DNA of 64,000 nt from Bacillus carboniphilus (lineage in GTDB: Bacteria; Bacillota; Bacilli; Bacillales; JAIVKR01): positions 3,286,001 through 3,350,000 of the forward strand of contig NZ_CP129013.1 of the NCBI RefSeq assembly GCF_020524035.2, in the 5' to 3' direction. Positions 8,100-16,856 of this stretch are shown piece by piece (within the stretch, counting starts at the first letter, position 1; the number at the start of each line of letters is the position of its first letter). Both the position numbers and the translations under genes were made by a program. Under the pieces are notes generated by a model. That model was not told the DNA's origin and ran no database searches. It saw nothing but the letters and a program-made list of their open reading frames with translations.

Positions 8100-8165
8100 A
8101 ACCGACAACATTCGAGATTCAATGATAGATATAATCATTGGACTTTTGAAGTTGTCGGTTTTTTA
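8100..8165 (+). terminator. Two-level hairpin with T-run upstream of dabB
   Basis: The outer arms AACCGACAAC and GTTGTCGGTT (10 bases) enclose an inner stem CAATGAT/ATCATTG, and six T follow directly. No plus-strand gene lies close upstream, so it may be a leader attenuator for dabBA rather than the end of a gene. Confidence 0.6.
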
Positions 8166-8265
8166 TATGCCATTTTTTGAAAATTATAATAAAACAATAG
8201 GAGTGACATTAGAAGAATATACAAATAATTAAAGTGTAAACGCGTTGAGAGAGGAGAGTGTTCTT

Positions 8266-9798
8266 TTGTTAGTCTCGTTAAGTTCGTCATTATTATTAAC
8301 CTTATTTTTTATAGCATTAAGTTTTTCCTTGTTAAGTGGTTTAATTTTTCTTCTTCCCCGAGTACCATTGAAATTTGTACACATTCATATTGGGATAGTG
8401 GCTCTTCCGCCCTTAGTTTCTATATTGGGCCTTACTAATATTAGTGAGAATGGAGCGATTGGTCTATGGTACTTAGATTCGTTAGCTTGGTTTATGGCTA
8501 TCTTCGTCCTTATGATTGGTTTGATTATTCAACGTTTTTCTGTACGTTATTTATTAGGAGACCGTTATTATCGTAAGTATTTCTTTCTCTTCACGTTTAC
8601 GACTAGCTCTGCGTCGATTGCTTGGTTAAGTGGCGATCTTCGTTTAATGGTCTTATCATGGGGAGCCACTCTTGTTGGTTTAATTATGCTTATAGGGTTA
8701 AACAAAGGATGGAGAGTCGCGAGAGAAGCAACAAAGGTTTCTAGTCGATTATTTTTATTAAGCTGGCTTTCTCTTTTATTCGCAGTGGTATGGCTTTTTC
8801 AAGCTACAGGTGAGTGGCAGCTTTCCGTCGCTCTGACAAAGGAAAGTTTAGCTCAACTAACAGCATGGGAGAAAACAGGAATTAATTTATTGATTGTATT
8901 AGCAGTAATCATTCCTGCAGCCCAATGGCCATTTCAAAGGTGGTTAATTGAATCTGTTGTTGCACCCACACCTGTTTCTGCCATTATGCATGCAGGTTTA
9001 GTAAATGCGGGTGGAATCATGCTAACTCGGTTTTCACCTCTTTTTAATGGTGATATAGCTTCGGTTGTATTACTTATTATTGCAAGTATCTCAGTCTTAA
9101 TAGGATCCGGTATTAGTTTAGTGCAAGTTGATTATAAGCGGCAGCTAGTAGGTTCCACGATTGGACAGATGGGGTTCATGCTCATTCAATGTGCATTAGG
9201 TGCCTATTTAGCAGCGATCATTCATCTTATTTTACATGGTTTGTTCAAAGCTACGCTGTTTTTGCAGGCTGGTTCAGCCGTACGGCGTTTTGAAGTTTCG
9301 ACTCGTGTTTATAAAAGATCATCCTATTTATGGGTCTGGATTGGACGTACGTTAGGTGTACTTGTAGGGGTTGCATTTTGGTTGATGTCTTCTGGAGATG
9401 GGTATCAATTGCTGAGCGCGTTTATTTTAGGCTGGTCCTTGTCCGTTTCATGGAAACATCTCGTTGCTTTTGGTGAAGGGAATTTTGGACGTATTGTTGG
9501 ATTAGCAATCATAGGGGTTTGTGCCTCGGTCTATTTGTTCATTCATAATCTTTTCTATGACTGGCTATACACTTCTGTAAATCAAAGTATTCAGCCGAGC
9601 ATGTCCGTTGTGATGATCGTCGTATCTCTTTTGTTTCTTTGTAATGCTATAGGGTCTTGGGTGGCTCGTCATCGTTCTTCTGTACTCTTCTCCATCCTTT
9701 ACGTTTGGTTAATAAGGTTAGGTGAAGCAAAACCTAACTCAGTAGAAAGTCATCCAAACTATCTTAAACAACTTTTATCTCAAGGAGGTAATGAGTGA
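8266..9798 (+). CDS. dabB: DabB: proton-conducting NuoL-like subunit of the inorganic carbon transporter
   Basis: A 510-residue, very hydrophobic protein with at least 12 membrane segments. It belongs to the NADH dehydrogenase subunit 5 / antiporter family (older name ndhF/YbcD). The core PTPVSAIMHAGLVNAGGIML and the later GSTIGQMGFML and HGLFKATLFL segments hold the Lys and His residues of the proton path. With DabA it drives energy-coupled CO2/bicarbonate uptake; the Staphylococcus homologue is MpsA. The start is the TTG at 8266, eight bases after GAGAGGAG. Its stop overlaps the dabA start (TGATG), so translation is coupled. Confidence 0.88.
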   Translation: MLVSLSSSLLLTLFFIALSFSLLSGLIFLLPRVPLKFVHIHIGIVALPPLVSILGLTNISENGAIGLWYLDSLAWFMAIFVLMIGLIIQRFSVRYLLGDRYYRKYFFLFTFTTSSASIAWLSGDLRLMVLSWGATLVGLIMLIGLNKGWRVAREATKVSSRLFLLSWLSLLFAVVWLFQATGEWQLSVALTKESLAQLTAWEKTGINLLIVLAVIIPAAQWPFQRWLIESVVAPTPVSAIMHAGLVNAGGIMLTRFSPLFNGDIASVVLLIIASISVLIGSGISLVQVDYKRQLVGSTIGQMGFMLIQCALGAYLAAIIHLILHGLFKATLFLQAGSAVRRFEVSTRVYKRSSYLWVWIGRTLGVLVGVAFWLMSSGDGYQLLSAFILGWSLSVSWKHLVAFGEGNFGRIVGLAIIGVCASVYLFIHNLFYDWLYTSVNQSIQPSMSVVMIVVSLLFLCNAIGSWVARHRSSVLFSILYVWLIRLGEAKPNSVESHPNYLKQLLSQGGNE

Positions 9799-12402
9799 TG
9801 GACGGAACGTCAGTGTTAACAAAAGAAGAATCCACAACACAGCCGAAGATCAATACGGAAAAAATGGATATTGATGCTTTAGTGGAGTCGTCCAGTAGGG
9901 TGATTGCTCCATTATGGCCGATCTCTACTGCAGCTCGAAATCCTTGGATGGGTCTTGAAAAGCAATCTTTTGAAGAGGTGGCAAGCTGGTTAAAGAATCT
10001 CCGTGATGTGGATATATACCCTAGTTCTTCCATGTTTCTTGAGGCAAAGAAAAAAGGAGAAATTGATGAAGCTCTTGTTGAGGAAGGGCTGCAGCGCTGG
10101 CTGGATTCACATCTTTTAACTATATCAAGGGAAGTAGCAGAATCATTTTGTCGTTCTGCATTGAAATTAGATTCTTTACCCCCTAACCTGGTATCATCAG
10201 TCAAGAAAGAGGAATGGGGCGCAAAATTTAGCACATCAAACATGGATAGTGCAATGCAGCCAACCCTTAAGTGCTCATGTTAAGAATCAAAATGGTGAAA
10301 GATTAGTTGAGTTACTGGATTATCATGTCATTAAATGGTGTAAATTATATCTTGATGATTCGCAGGCAGGATGGACTATGCCAAATCGTAAGGAAGGCTT
10401 TTATCGAGCGTGGCGTCGTCTCATTCAATATGATCCAGCGCTTAGTAAGACTCAACGTAAAAGCTTAAAACATTGGCCGAAAGAGGCACATGATGCTCTA
10501 AAGAAAGCCATTGATGCTCTACAGGTCCCTTCATCTAAGGTTCAGACTTACCTCGAAGGTCATTTGCTTTCCTTACCTGGATGGGCAGGGATGATGTTAT
10601 GGCGCTCTCAACAGTTAAACCATGAACGTTCCCTTCTAACAGAATATTTAGCTGTTCGACTTTCAATGGAATGGGTACTGGTAAACTCTTATTTACCTAT
10701 ACAAAATCAAGAATCTAATCGAAATAATTTAAATTCTTATCTTGTAGCATCTTGGATTCATTGGGGCGGACTATCAATCGAGGATTGGTCGAGGATGACC
10801 TCTGTAGACCAAAATGAATATTTGACATTTGCTCATCAATTTGATGAAAAGGTACGTAAAAAGCTGTGGCTTGAAGCTTGGGAACAGACACAGAGAGATC
10901 AATTAAAGAAGGAAATTCTCTCTAAACAGCATGAGGCCGAAGAAAAAAAACCACCTTTAGCTCAATTAGCATTTTGTATCGATGTACGTTCAGAACCTTT
11001 TCGCCGTCAATTAGAAAAACAAGGTCCATTTGAAACGATTGGAATTGCTGGTTTCTTTGGGTTGCCGATTGCAACTAGTGAACTTGGGAGTCATCACAGT
11101 CATCCTTCTTTGCCCGTAATATTAAATCCACAGCACAAAATTAGAGAATGTGTGAATGAAAATAACCTTAAATCTTATCAACAACGTAAACAAACCGTTC
11201 AGTCTATTAGTTACACGTTTAAAACGATGAAGCAAAATATATTTGCAAGCTTACTCTTACCTGAGCTAAGTGGTCCTTGGTTAAGTCTACAAATGTTAAC
11301 ACGAAGTTTTGTGCCAAGAAGCGCAGATCGTTTCATTCATAACCTTCATGAAACGTGGTTACGTAAACCTAAAACAACGCTCTCACTTAATCATACTCAT
11401 AACGAAGAGATTCCTATTGGTTTTTCAAACGAGGAAAAAGTGTTTTATGCACGTCAAGCTCTCAAGATGATGGGATTAACAGAAAATTTTGCTCCACTAG
11501 TGGTCATATGCGGACATGGTAGCCAAAGTACAAACAACCCTTATGCGGCAGCTCTTGAATGTGGAGCTTGCGGTGGTGCAGCAGGTGGATTTAATGCGAG
11601 GGTTTTAGCGGAACTATGTAATTTACCAGAGGTAAGAAAAGAGCTTTTTACAGAAGGGATTGAAATCCCTAAAGGTACCATATTTGTTGCCGCTAAGCAT
11701 AAAACAACGGTGGATGAATTAGAGTGGGTTTATGTTCCTGAACTATCCAAAGAAGCAAAAGAAGCTTTTGATCGAATAGAAGCAATCATGCCGAACGTGA
11801 GTCTTAAGTCAAATGAAGAGCGACTAGCACAACTGCCGAGTTTTGAAACGAACCCTGAAAATCCAATGGTTGAGGCGCATCGTTATGCGGAAGATTGGAG
11901 CGAAATACGTCCTGAATGGGGGCTGGCTCGTAATGCTGCCTTTATTATTGGACAACGTGAGTTAACTAAGTATAGTGACTTGGAGGGTAGAGCGTTCCTT
12001 CATAATTATGATTGGAATAAGGACGAAAAGGGTGATCTTTTATCTAGTATAATAACCGGACCTGGAACAGTAACTCAATGGATTAACTTACAATATTATG
12101 CTTCAACGGTCGCTCCTCACTATTATGGGAGTGGAAATAAAGCAACGCAAACGGTCACTGCTGGTGTAGGTGTGATGCAAGGGAATTCAAGTGACTTGTT
12201 GGCCGGACTTCCTTGGCAGTCCGTCATGCGATCAGATCAGGAAGTGTATCATTCTCCTCTTCGTTTGCTGATTGTGATCCAAGCACCGAACGAATATATT
12301 AAGCGAATACTAAAGATTGATACTGCCTTTCGTGAAAAGGTTCAAAATGGATGGGTTCGCTTGGCTAATATCGATCCAGAAGGACATTGGCGAAATTGGT
12401 AA
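9798..12402 (+). pseudogene. dabA: DabA (DUF2309, YbcC) inorganic carbon transporter subunit, one-base frameshift
   Basis: Two adjoining frames together encode about 868 residues, the normal YbcC/DabA length. The zinc site is complete: Cys and Asp in AFCIDVRSEP (about base 10975), His in VICGHGSQS and Cys in ECGACGG (about 11505-11575). DabA resembles beta-carbonic anhydrase around this site and works with DabB at the membrane to take up CO2 as bicarbonate. The frame is lost near base 10265. Removing one C from CCC at 10264-10266 gives MQPTLSAHVKNQNGERL and joins the parts. All key residues lie downstream of the break and are intact, so error or recent mutation is likely. Confidence 0.85.
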
Positions 12403-12480
12403 AATCCTTTTATGATCGTCGCATCTCACTGAAGTTTATCTCGTTTATTTAAAACGATTAGGAGGAGTTATCAAGAGACT

Positions 12481-12640
12481 ATGGAAAGTAAAATGGGAGA
12501 GGTGTTTAGGAATCGTCAAGTGGTCATTGCCACAATGCATAAAAGGAACAAGTCATAGCTCCGTTATTAGAAAAGGAATTAGGTTTAAAGGTATTGGTGC
12601 CAGAAGGATTTAACACAGATAAGAATGAAATGGAAAACCG
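12481..12640 (+). pseudogene. DUF6671-type gene remnant (N-terminus only)
   Basis: Behind AGGAGGAG, the frame begins MESKMGEVFRNRQVVIATMHK and then shifts. With one more A in the run at 12541-12544 it continues EQVIAPLLEKELGLKV and LVPEGFNTD, which I recognise as the start of DUF6671 proteins. About 50 residues remain of an expected 280 or so, and the sequence then runs into a terminator. It is a real truncation, not just an indel. The same-strand position after dabA suggests it once followed it. Confidence 0.65.
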
Positions 12641-12672
12641 TCTTTCAATAATAGAAAGGCGGTTATTTTGAT
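12636..12672. terminator. Terminator between dabA region and GNAT gene
   Basis: AACCGTCTTTC and GAAAGGCGGTT form an 11-base stem with a seven-base loop followed by ATTTTG. Confidence 0.65.
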
Positions 12673-12678
12673 ACGAGG

Positions 12679-13170
12679 CTACAATATCAAAGCCATTCTC
12701 TCAGTTTGTAGTACATAATCATCAATGGGATCATCAAATTCTTCAACTAGTTTAAATCCTTTGGAAAGATAAAAATTCTTTCCTTTTTGGTTGTCCTTTT
12801 CAACGTTTATATAGATTTTCTTCACTCCATTTAGTCTTTTAATTCCTTCATCTAGCAATGCCGTTCCTACTCCAAGACCCTGGAAATCAGGAAGTAAGTA
12901 AATAGCAAAAAGCTCAACTACTCCTTTTTCTTTAACAGGAGAAAAATTAGCAAATCCGATAATCTTTTGATCTATTTCAGCAATATAAAGATGAGAGCGT
13001 TCCATTCTTTGAATCATGCTTTTATCATTGTATGCATTTTTCAAAAAGTTCTCCTGTATGTGAGTGGGGATCATTCCTTCATATGTATCATGCCAACTAA
13101 TTTTAGCTACGCTTTGTACTTGTTTAATATCGTTTTCATTCATTTCACGTATCATATATTTCATTTTCAT
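12679..13170 (-). CDS. GNAT family N-acetyltransferase
   Basis: A 163-residue cytosolic enzyme with the single GNAT fold. It starts with IREMNENDIKQVQSVAKISWHDTY, has the acetyl-CoA pyrophosphate loop in LPDFQGLGVGTALL (about residues 94-107), then VEKDNQKGKNFYLSKGF at the C-terminal motif. The opening WHDTYEGMIP motif occurs in small-molecule acetyltransferases of the RimI/PaiA-like type; the substrate is unknown. The ATG follows AAAGGA. It converges on the dabA region and shares the terminator there. Confidence 0.85.
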   Translation of the reverse strand: MKMKYMIREMNENDIKQVQSVAKISWHDTYEGMIPTHIQENFLKNAYNDKSMIQRMERSHLYIAEIDQKIIGFANFSPVKEKGVVELFAIYLLPDFQGLGVGTALLDEGIKRLNGVKKIYINVEKDNQKGKNFYLSKGFKLVEEFDDPIDDYVLQTERMALIL

Positions 13171-13244
13171 AGCATCCTTTCTATGAATTTCACCTATTAT
13201 AGCATATAATGGATGGGAATCTGCTTGGTATTGGAGAGTTTTTA

Positions 13245-13462
13245 ATGAGTGATAGAGTGATACAAGAAACCGTCCGTTTTGTAAAAAACAAATGTTAGGT
13301 GAGGCTTCTGGACATGATTGGTGGCATATTGAACGGGTTTGGAAGAACTCACTCCTACTTAGTAAAAATGAGACTGTAAATTTGGTCGTTGTTCAACTAG
13401 CTGCCTTATTGCATGATATTGCTGATCATAAATTTCAAAATGAGACTAAGGGTAAGCGATGA
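13245..13462 (+). pseudogene. HD-domain phosphohydrolase remnant
   Basis: The frame begins MSDRVIQETVRFVK. After one missing A in the run at 13283-13288 it continues MLGEASGHDWWHIERVWK and QLAALLHDIADHKF. GHDWWHIERVW and LLHDIADHK are the first two metal-binding motifs of YpgQ/YedJ-type HD hydrolases, which act on nucleotides. The frame stops at 13462 after about 72 residues, while the family has about 210, so the 3' two thirds are lost. No complete copy is in the window. Confidence 0.7.
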
Positions 13463-13643
13463 AGATGTAGTTTCATAGTAAAGATTAAAGGTAAATATAA
13501 TTGGATTTCAATAAAATCAATTGACACTAAGTTATTTTTAATGTAGTGTATTGTTGAATTTATAGCTCTCTAAACCTTTTAAATACTGATGGTTTAATGG
13601 ACATAAAATAACAATAATTTCTCTAGTTTGAGGAGATATTTTT

Positions 13644-14009
13644 ATGAGGAAAACAAAAGGATCTATAGAAGCCGAAATTAGTAAGGCGATTACTCAGTGG
13701 GAAAAAGATTTTCTAGGACGTGGTTCTGTTTCGGTCAAGACAGATATTGTTAGCAATATGATTATTGTTAATTTACATGGAATCTTATCACCGGCTGAAT
13801 ATGTCATGTGCGAAACAAAAGATGGATTACTAGCTGTAAAGAAAATACGTTCAGATTTAGTTGAGTCTGGTATAGATGAATTAAAGAAAATCATTCTTAA
13901 TGTCACAGGAGAAGAAGTGAAGACATTCCATACAGATATCAGTACCCGAACGGGAGAAAGAATGATGGTCTTTAAATTATTTAAAAACTATGAAAAAACA
14001 TTTGAATAA
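13644..14009 (+). CDS. MpsC-like protein (DUF2294)
   Basis: A 121-residue protein with an ATG after TGAGGAGATA. The pattern SIEAEISKAITQWEKDFLGRG, then VKTDIVSNMIIVNLHGILSPAEY, then FHTDISTRTGERMMVFKL covers the whole DUF2294 domain, named after MpsC of the Staphylococcus MpsABC membrane-potential system. It is soluble with no membrane segment. Its known partners MpsA and MpsB are the DabB and DabA homologues, encoded 1.2 kb upstream on the same strand, with decaying genes between. This suggests an old dabB-dabA-mpsC block broken by insertions and deletions. The biochemical role of MpsC is not known. Confidence 0.75.
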   Translation: MRKTKGSIEAEISKAITQWEKDFLGRGSVSVKTDIVSNMIIVNLHGILSPAEYVMCETKDGLLAVKKIRSDLVESGIDELKKIILNVTGEEVKTFHTDISTRTGERMMVFKLFKNYEKTFE

Positions 14010-14020
14010 ACAGGATAATC

Positions 14021-14072
14021 AGACAATTTAGTATGAATGAGCTGTGCTTAACTATACTGAGTTGTCTTTTTG
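14021..14072 (+). terminator. Terminator after the MpsC-like gene
   Basis: AGACAATTTAGTAT pairs with ATACTGAGTTGTCT (one bulge or mismatch) around a long loop, then TTTT. Confidence 0.55.
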
Positions 14073-14121
14073 ATATTGTAATGTTGGGAACATGACCAGA
14101 AAGGAAAAGAGGTATAAGGGG

Positions 14122-14367
14122 ATGAGTAACCACATTGATAAAAGAGGACGATTAGAAGAAACTCCATTTGATTTTCGTATATCCAAGAATAATACAGTGT
14201 TCATAAGTTACTATGGGAAGGAAATAAAAATTGTCAAAGGAAAAGAAGCGGAAAAACTAATAAGGGATCTCGAAGAGACCAACAATGAAAAAGAAGAACA
14301 ACTTGTCTTAGCCAAAATTACAGGAAACTATAAGAGAGGAAATGAAAGATCCAAAGGAAGAAGATAA
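14122..14367 (+). CDS. Small charged hypothetical protein
   Basis: An 81-residue protein. The ATG at 14122 is preferred because AAAAGAGG lies nine bases upstream; the in-frame ATG 30 bases earlier has no ribosome binding site. The sequence MSNHIDKRGRLEETPFDFRIS and VFISYYGKEIKIVKGKEAEK suggests a small beta-rich fold followed by a charged helix and a basic tail. It has no signal peptide. I recall similar short proteins in Bacillus but no function. Confidence 0.6.
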   Translation: MSNHIDKRGRLEETPFDFRISKNNTVFISYYGKEIKIVKGKEAEKLIRDLEETNNEKEEQLVLAKITGNYKRGNERSKGRR

Positions 14368-14794
14368 AAGAGCATCTTACTATATAATTTGTCAGTGAAA
14401 AGTTTTCATTATTCCACCAATGCTTAAACAACTGATTTTGCTGATAATTATTCAGTTTTCAAAAGTATGGTGTGAACGTCTAAACTTTGTTTCACTGGTA
14501 ATGGTACAATGATGTAATAAACTAGAGGGATAGACACTCCAATATAATAAGATCTTATTTTTTTAATAAATTAATGTGCTAAGGTAAAACGGTATTTTTA
14601 GCATTTAACCTTGAAGATAAAACTGTTCTACAAAAGTATTATGAAGGGAATAGAAGGATTTATATATCATTCACTTGTTAAACGGCTAATACCCTTTCAT
14701 ATCATGAAAAACCATGGATAAGGCAGGTTAATCAGCTTTGAGAAAATCTACCTGTAAATGGTACAATAATAGAAGACATCAAGGAGGGGTATTT
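14368..14794. other. Intergenic region of 427 bp with no supported gene
   Basis: AT-rich, with only short frames lacking ribosome binding sites. GGTACAATGATG near 14505 could be a -10 region. Nothing further can be supported. Confidence 0.4.
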
Positions 14795-15373
14795 ATGCAT
14801 TGGTATGATAAGCTTAATCAATATTTCCCTATAGAAGAAATGAAGTCCAAAGAACATATTGAACTGTTATTAGACGAGAAGAGTGATATTTACTATAAAG
14901 ATGAAGGTCCCGAACATGTTCTACTTTATGCGGAATTAGATGAGTTTGTGTTTATCGACTATATCTATGTGGCAAAAGAAGCACGAGGTAAAGGGCTTGG
15001 TTACAAACTACTAAAGAAATTGAAAGATAAACAGAAACCGATCATTTTAGAAGTGGAGCCTGTTGATTATCAAGACAGTGATACAGAAAAGCGATTGCAT
15101 TTTTATGCTCGTGAAGGATTTGAACACGCTACCTCAATAGGATATAACCGCAAATCATTAGCTACAAATGAGACAAATTCATTAGAAATCCTCTATTGGT
15201 CTCCAACAAATGAGTCTAAAAAAAGCATCTTAAATAGAATGAAGCAAACGTATGAGAAAATTCATACTTATAAAGATAAACACTTATATGGAGAGGCATA
15301 TCAACCTGTTGATCAAGTGCTAAAGATCGAAGAGGGCAAAGAAGATATTTTAAAACCTATTTCGGTAAAGTGA
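14795..15373 (+). CDS. GNAT family N-acetyltransferase
   Basis: A 192-residue protein. The ATG at 14795 follows AAGGAGGGG by five bases; the longer frame upstream is not needed. The acetyl-CoA loop is in VAKEARGKGLGYKLLKKL (about residues 63-80), followed by HFYAREGFEHA. The last 60 residues (SKKSILNRMKQTYEKIHTYK ...) are an added charged helical tail. Substrate unknown. It stands alone, closed by a strong terminator. Confidence 0.8.
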   Translation: MHWYDKLNQYFPIEEMKSKEHIELLLDEKSDIYYKDEGPEHVLLYAELDEFVFIDYIYVAKEARGKGLGYKLLKKLKDKQKPIILEVEPVDYQDSDTEKRLHFYAREGFEHATSIGYNRKSLATNETNSLEILYWSPTNESKKSILNRMKQTYEKIHTYKDKHLYGEAYQPVDQVLKIEEGKEDILKPISVK

Positions 15374-15385
15374 GGTTGAAGATAG

Positions 15386-15421
15386 TAAAAACCAGAAGGC
15401 GATATGTTTTCTGGTTTTTTA
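15386..15421 (+). terminator. Terminator after the GNAT gene
   Basis: AAAAACCAGA and TCTGGTTTTTT form a stem ending in a T-run. Confidence 0.75.
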
Positions 15422-15425
15422 TTTT

Positions 15426-15816
15426 ACAGAGTAAGAAAGTATAAAAATCTGTCCTTATTTGGATGGTGCTTTTATTTTTGTCTAGCTCCAGCGCCCAGCG
15501 ACGGGTAGCGCTTTCGACGCACAGGAAGTGCTAGCATCAACGTTGCCCACAGGAAGTGGGCGTCTTTAGTTGATGTTCCAATGTCTCTACGATAAGTCAA
15601 CGGAGACGCCTCCAGGAGGGAGGTGGATCTACGTTTGCTCGCGCGACGTGGCTGAACTTAGTAGATCCTTCGCTTTCGGGTTTTTCGTGTTTCCTTTATC
15701 TCATGCGGCGATGCACAGGAAGTGCTAGCGTCAACGTTAGTTCGCGCGTCGTGACTGTACTTAGTTGACGTACCTTTTCACCTGCGTCGCTAGACGGGCG
15801 CTTGCGCATTTCTTAT
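15426..15816 (+). repeat. Dispersed modular repeat, long form (copy A)
   Basis: The head ACAGAGTAAGAAAGTATAAA, then TGTCTAGCTCC, the inverted ends GCGCCCAGCGAC / GTCGCTAGACGGGCGC, and the tail CTTGCGC plus T-rich end. Inside are several nested inverted pairs, for example GGATCTAC/GTAGATCC and CGTCAACG/AGTTGACG. GC content is clearly above the neighbours. It is almost identical to copy D at 25625. Confidence 0.85.
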
Positions 15817-15877
15817 AAAAAATAGTGAATAATAGAATTTGTTACATATCTGTTACAAAAAAGATGAGTTAATCGTG

Positions 15878-15904
15878 TACAATTTTAAATGTGAGTGCTC
15901 TCAC
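15878..15904 (+). promoter_or_regulatory. Promoter -10 and inverted repeat in front of the first ABC operon
   Basis: TACAAT at 15878-15883 looks like a -10 box. GTGAG-TGCT-CTCAC at 15891-15904 lies at the likely transcription start, where a repressor could bind. No regulator gene is adjacent. Confidence 0.4.
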
Positions 15905-15940
15905 TACTACATAATGAATTAAGTTGAAAGGGGTTATCCC

Positions 15941-16840
15941 ATGACAGCAATGGTGGAGCTGAAAAATGTAACCAAAACGATAAAAGGGAAGAAGATTATT
16001 GATGATTTATCATTCGAAGTAAATCATGGAGAAGTGTTTGGGTTTCTAGGACCAAATGGTGCAGGTAAAACAACAACGATTCGCATGATAGTTGGACTCA
16101 TTGGTATTACCGAAGGGGATATATTGATTAATGGGAAAAGTGTCCAAAGAGACTTTGCTGATGCGATGAAAGATGTTGGGGCAATCGTCGAAAATCCTGA
16201 ATTGTATAAATTTTTAACGGGGTATCAAAATTTGATGCAGTTTGTTCGAATGACTAAAGGAGTGACGAAAGAACGAATTGATGAAGTTGTCGAACTCGTT
16301 GATTTAAAAGATAATATTCATAAAAAGGTGAAAACCTATTCTTTAGGAATGAGACAACGATTAGGCCTAGCTCAATGTTTACTTCACCAACCGAAAGTGT
16401 TAATTTTGGATGAGCCAACAAATGGGTTGGACCCAGCCGGAATTAGGGAAATGAGAGATCACTTACGTAAACTAGCAAAAGAAGAAAACATGTGTATTAT
16501 TGTTTCTAGTCACCTCCTTTCAGAAATGGAGATGATGTGCGACCGTATCGCAATTATTAGTAAAGGAAAACTAGTGAATGTTCAAAATGTTCATGAACAA
16601 ATGGAAGAGAATGAACGCTCCTATTTATTTGAAATAGACAAGCTTGAAGAAGCCATCAGTTTATTAGAAGGTAAGGGGTATAGTGTATTGAAAGAACAGG
16701 ATGGCCTTGTTGTTTCAACGAATAGAGAAGGCATTCCTTTTATCATTAAACTAATGGTGGAAAAGGATATTAATATGTACGGAATCAAAGAAGTTAAACG
16801 AACATTAGAAGAGCGTTTCTTAGAAATAACAGCGAACTAG
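15941..16840 (+). CDS. ABC transporter ATP-binding protein (BcrA-type)
   Basis: A 299-residue ATPase of an ABC-2 exporter. Walker A is GPNGAGKTTTIRM (about residue 38), the signature is YSLGMRQRLGLAQ and Walker B is VLILDEPTNGLDP, followed by the H-loop SSHLLSEME. The C-terminal 80 residues resemble the accessory part of bacitracin-type ATPases. The ATG follows GAAAGGGG. It would energise the permease encoded 16 bases downstream. Likely cargo is a peptide antibiotic or lipid-type compound, but nothing in the sequence fixes it. Confidence 0.9.
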   Translation: MTAMVELKNVTKTIKGKKIIDDLSFEVNHGEVFGFLGPNGAGKTTTIRMIVGLIGITEGDILINGKSVQRDFADAMKDVGAIVENPELYKFLTGYQNLMQFVRMTKGVTKERIDEVVELVDLKDNIHKKVKTYSLGMRQRLGLAQCLLHQPKVLILDEPTNGLDPAGIREMRDHLRKLAKEENMCIIVSSHLLSEMEMMCDRIAIISKGKLVNVQNVHEQMEENERSYLFEIDKLEEAISLLEGKGYSVLKEQDGLVVSTNREGIPFIIKLMVEKDINMYGIKEVKRTLEERFLEITAN

Positions 16841-16856
16841 AGGAGAGGTGAATAGA

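Noticed and set aside
7944..8138. A 64-codon minus-strand frame
   Set aside because: No ribosome binding site, and it crosses the dabB leader hairpin; no recognisable family.
9764..10243. Long minus-strand frame antisense to dabA
   Set aside because: It mirrors the true dabA coding frame, with no start signals and Ser-rich shadow composition.
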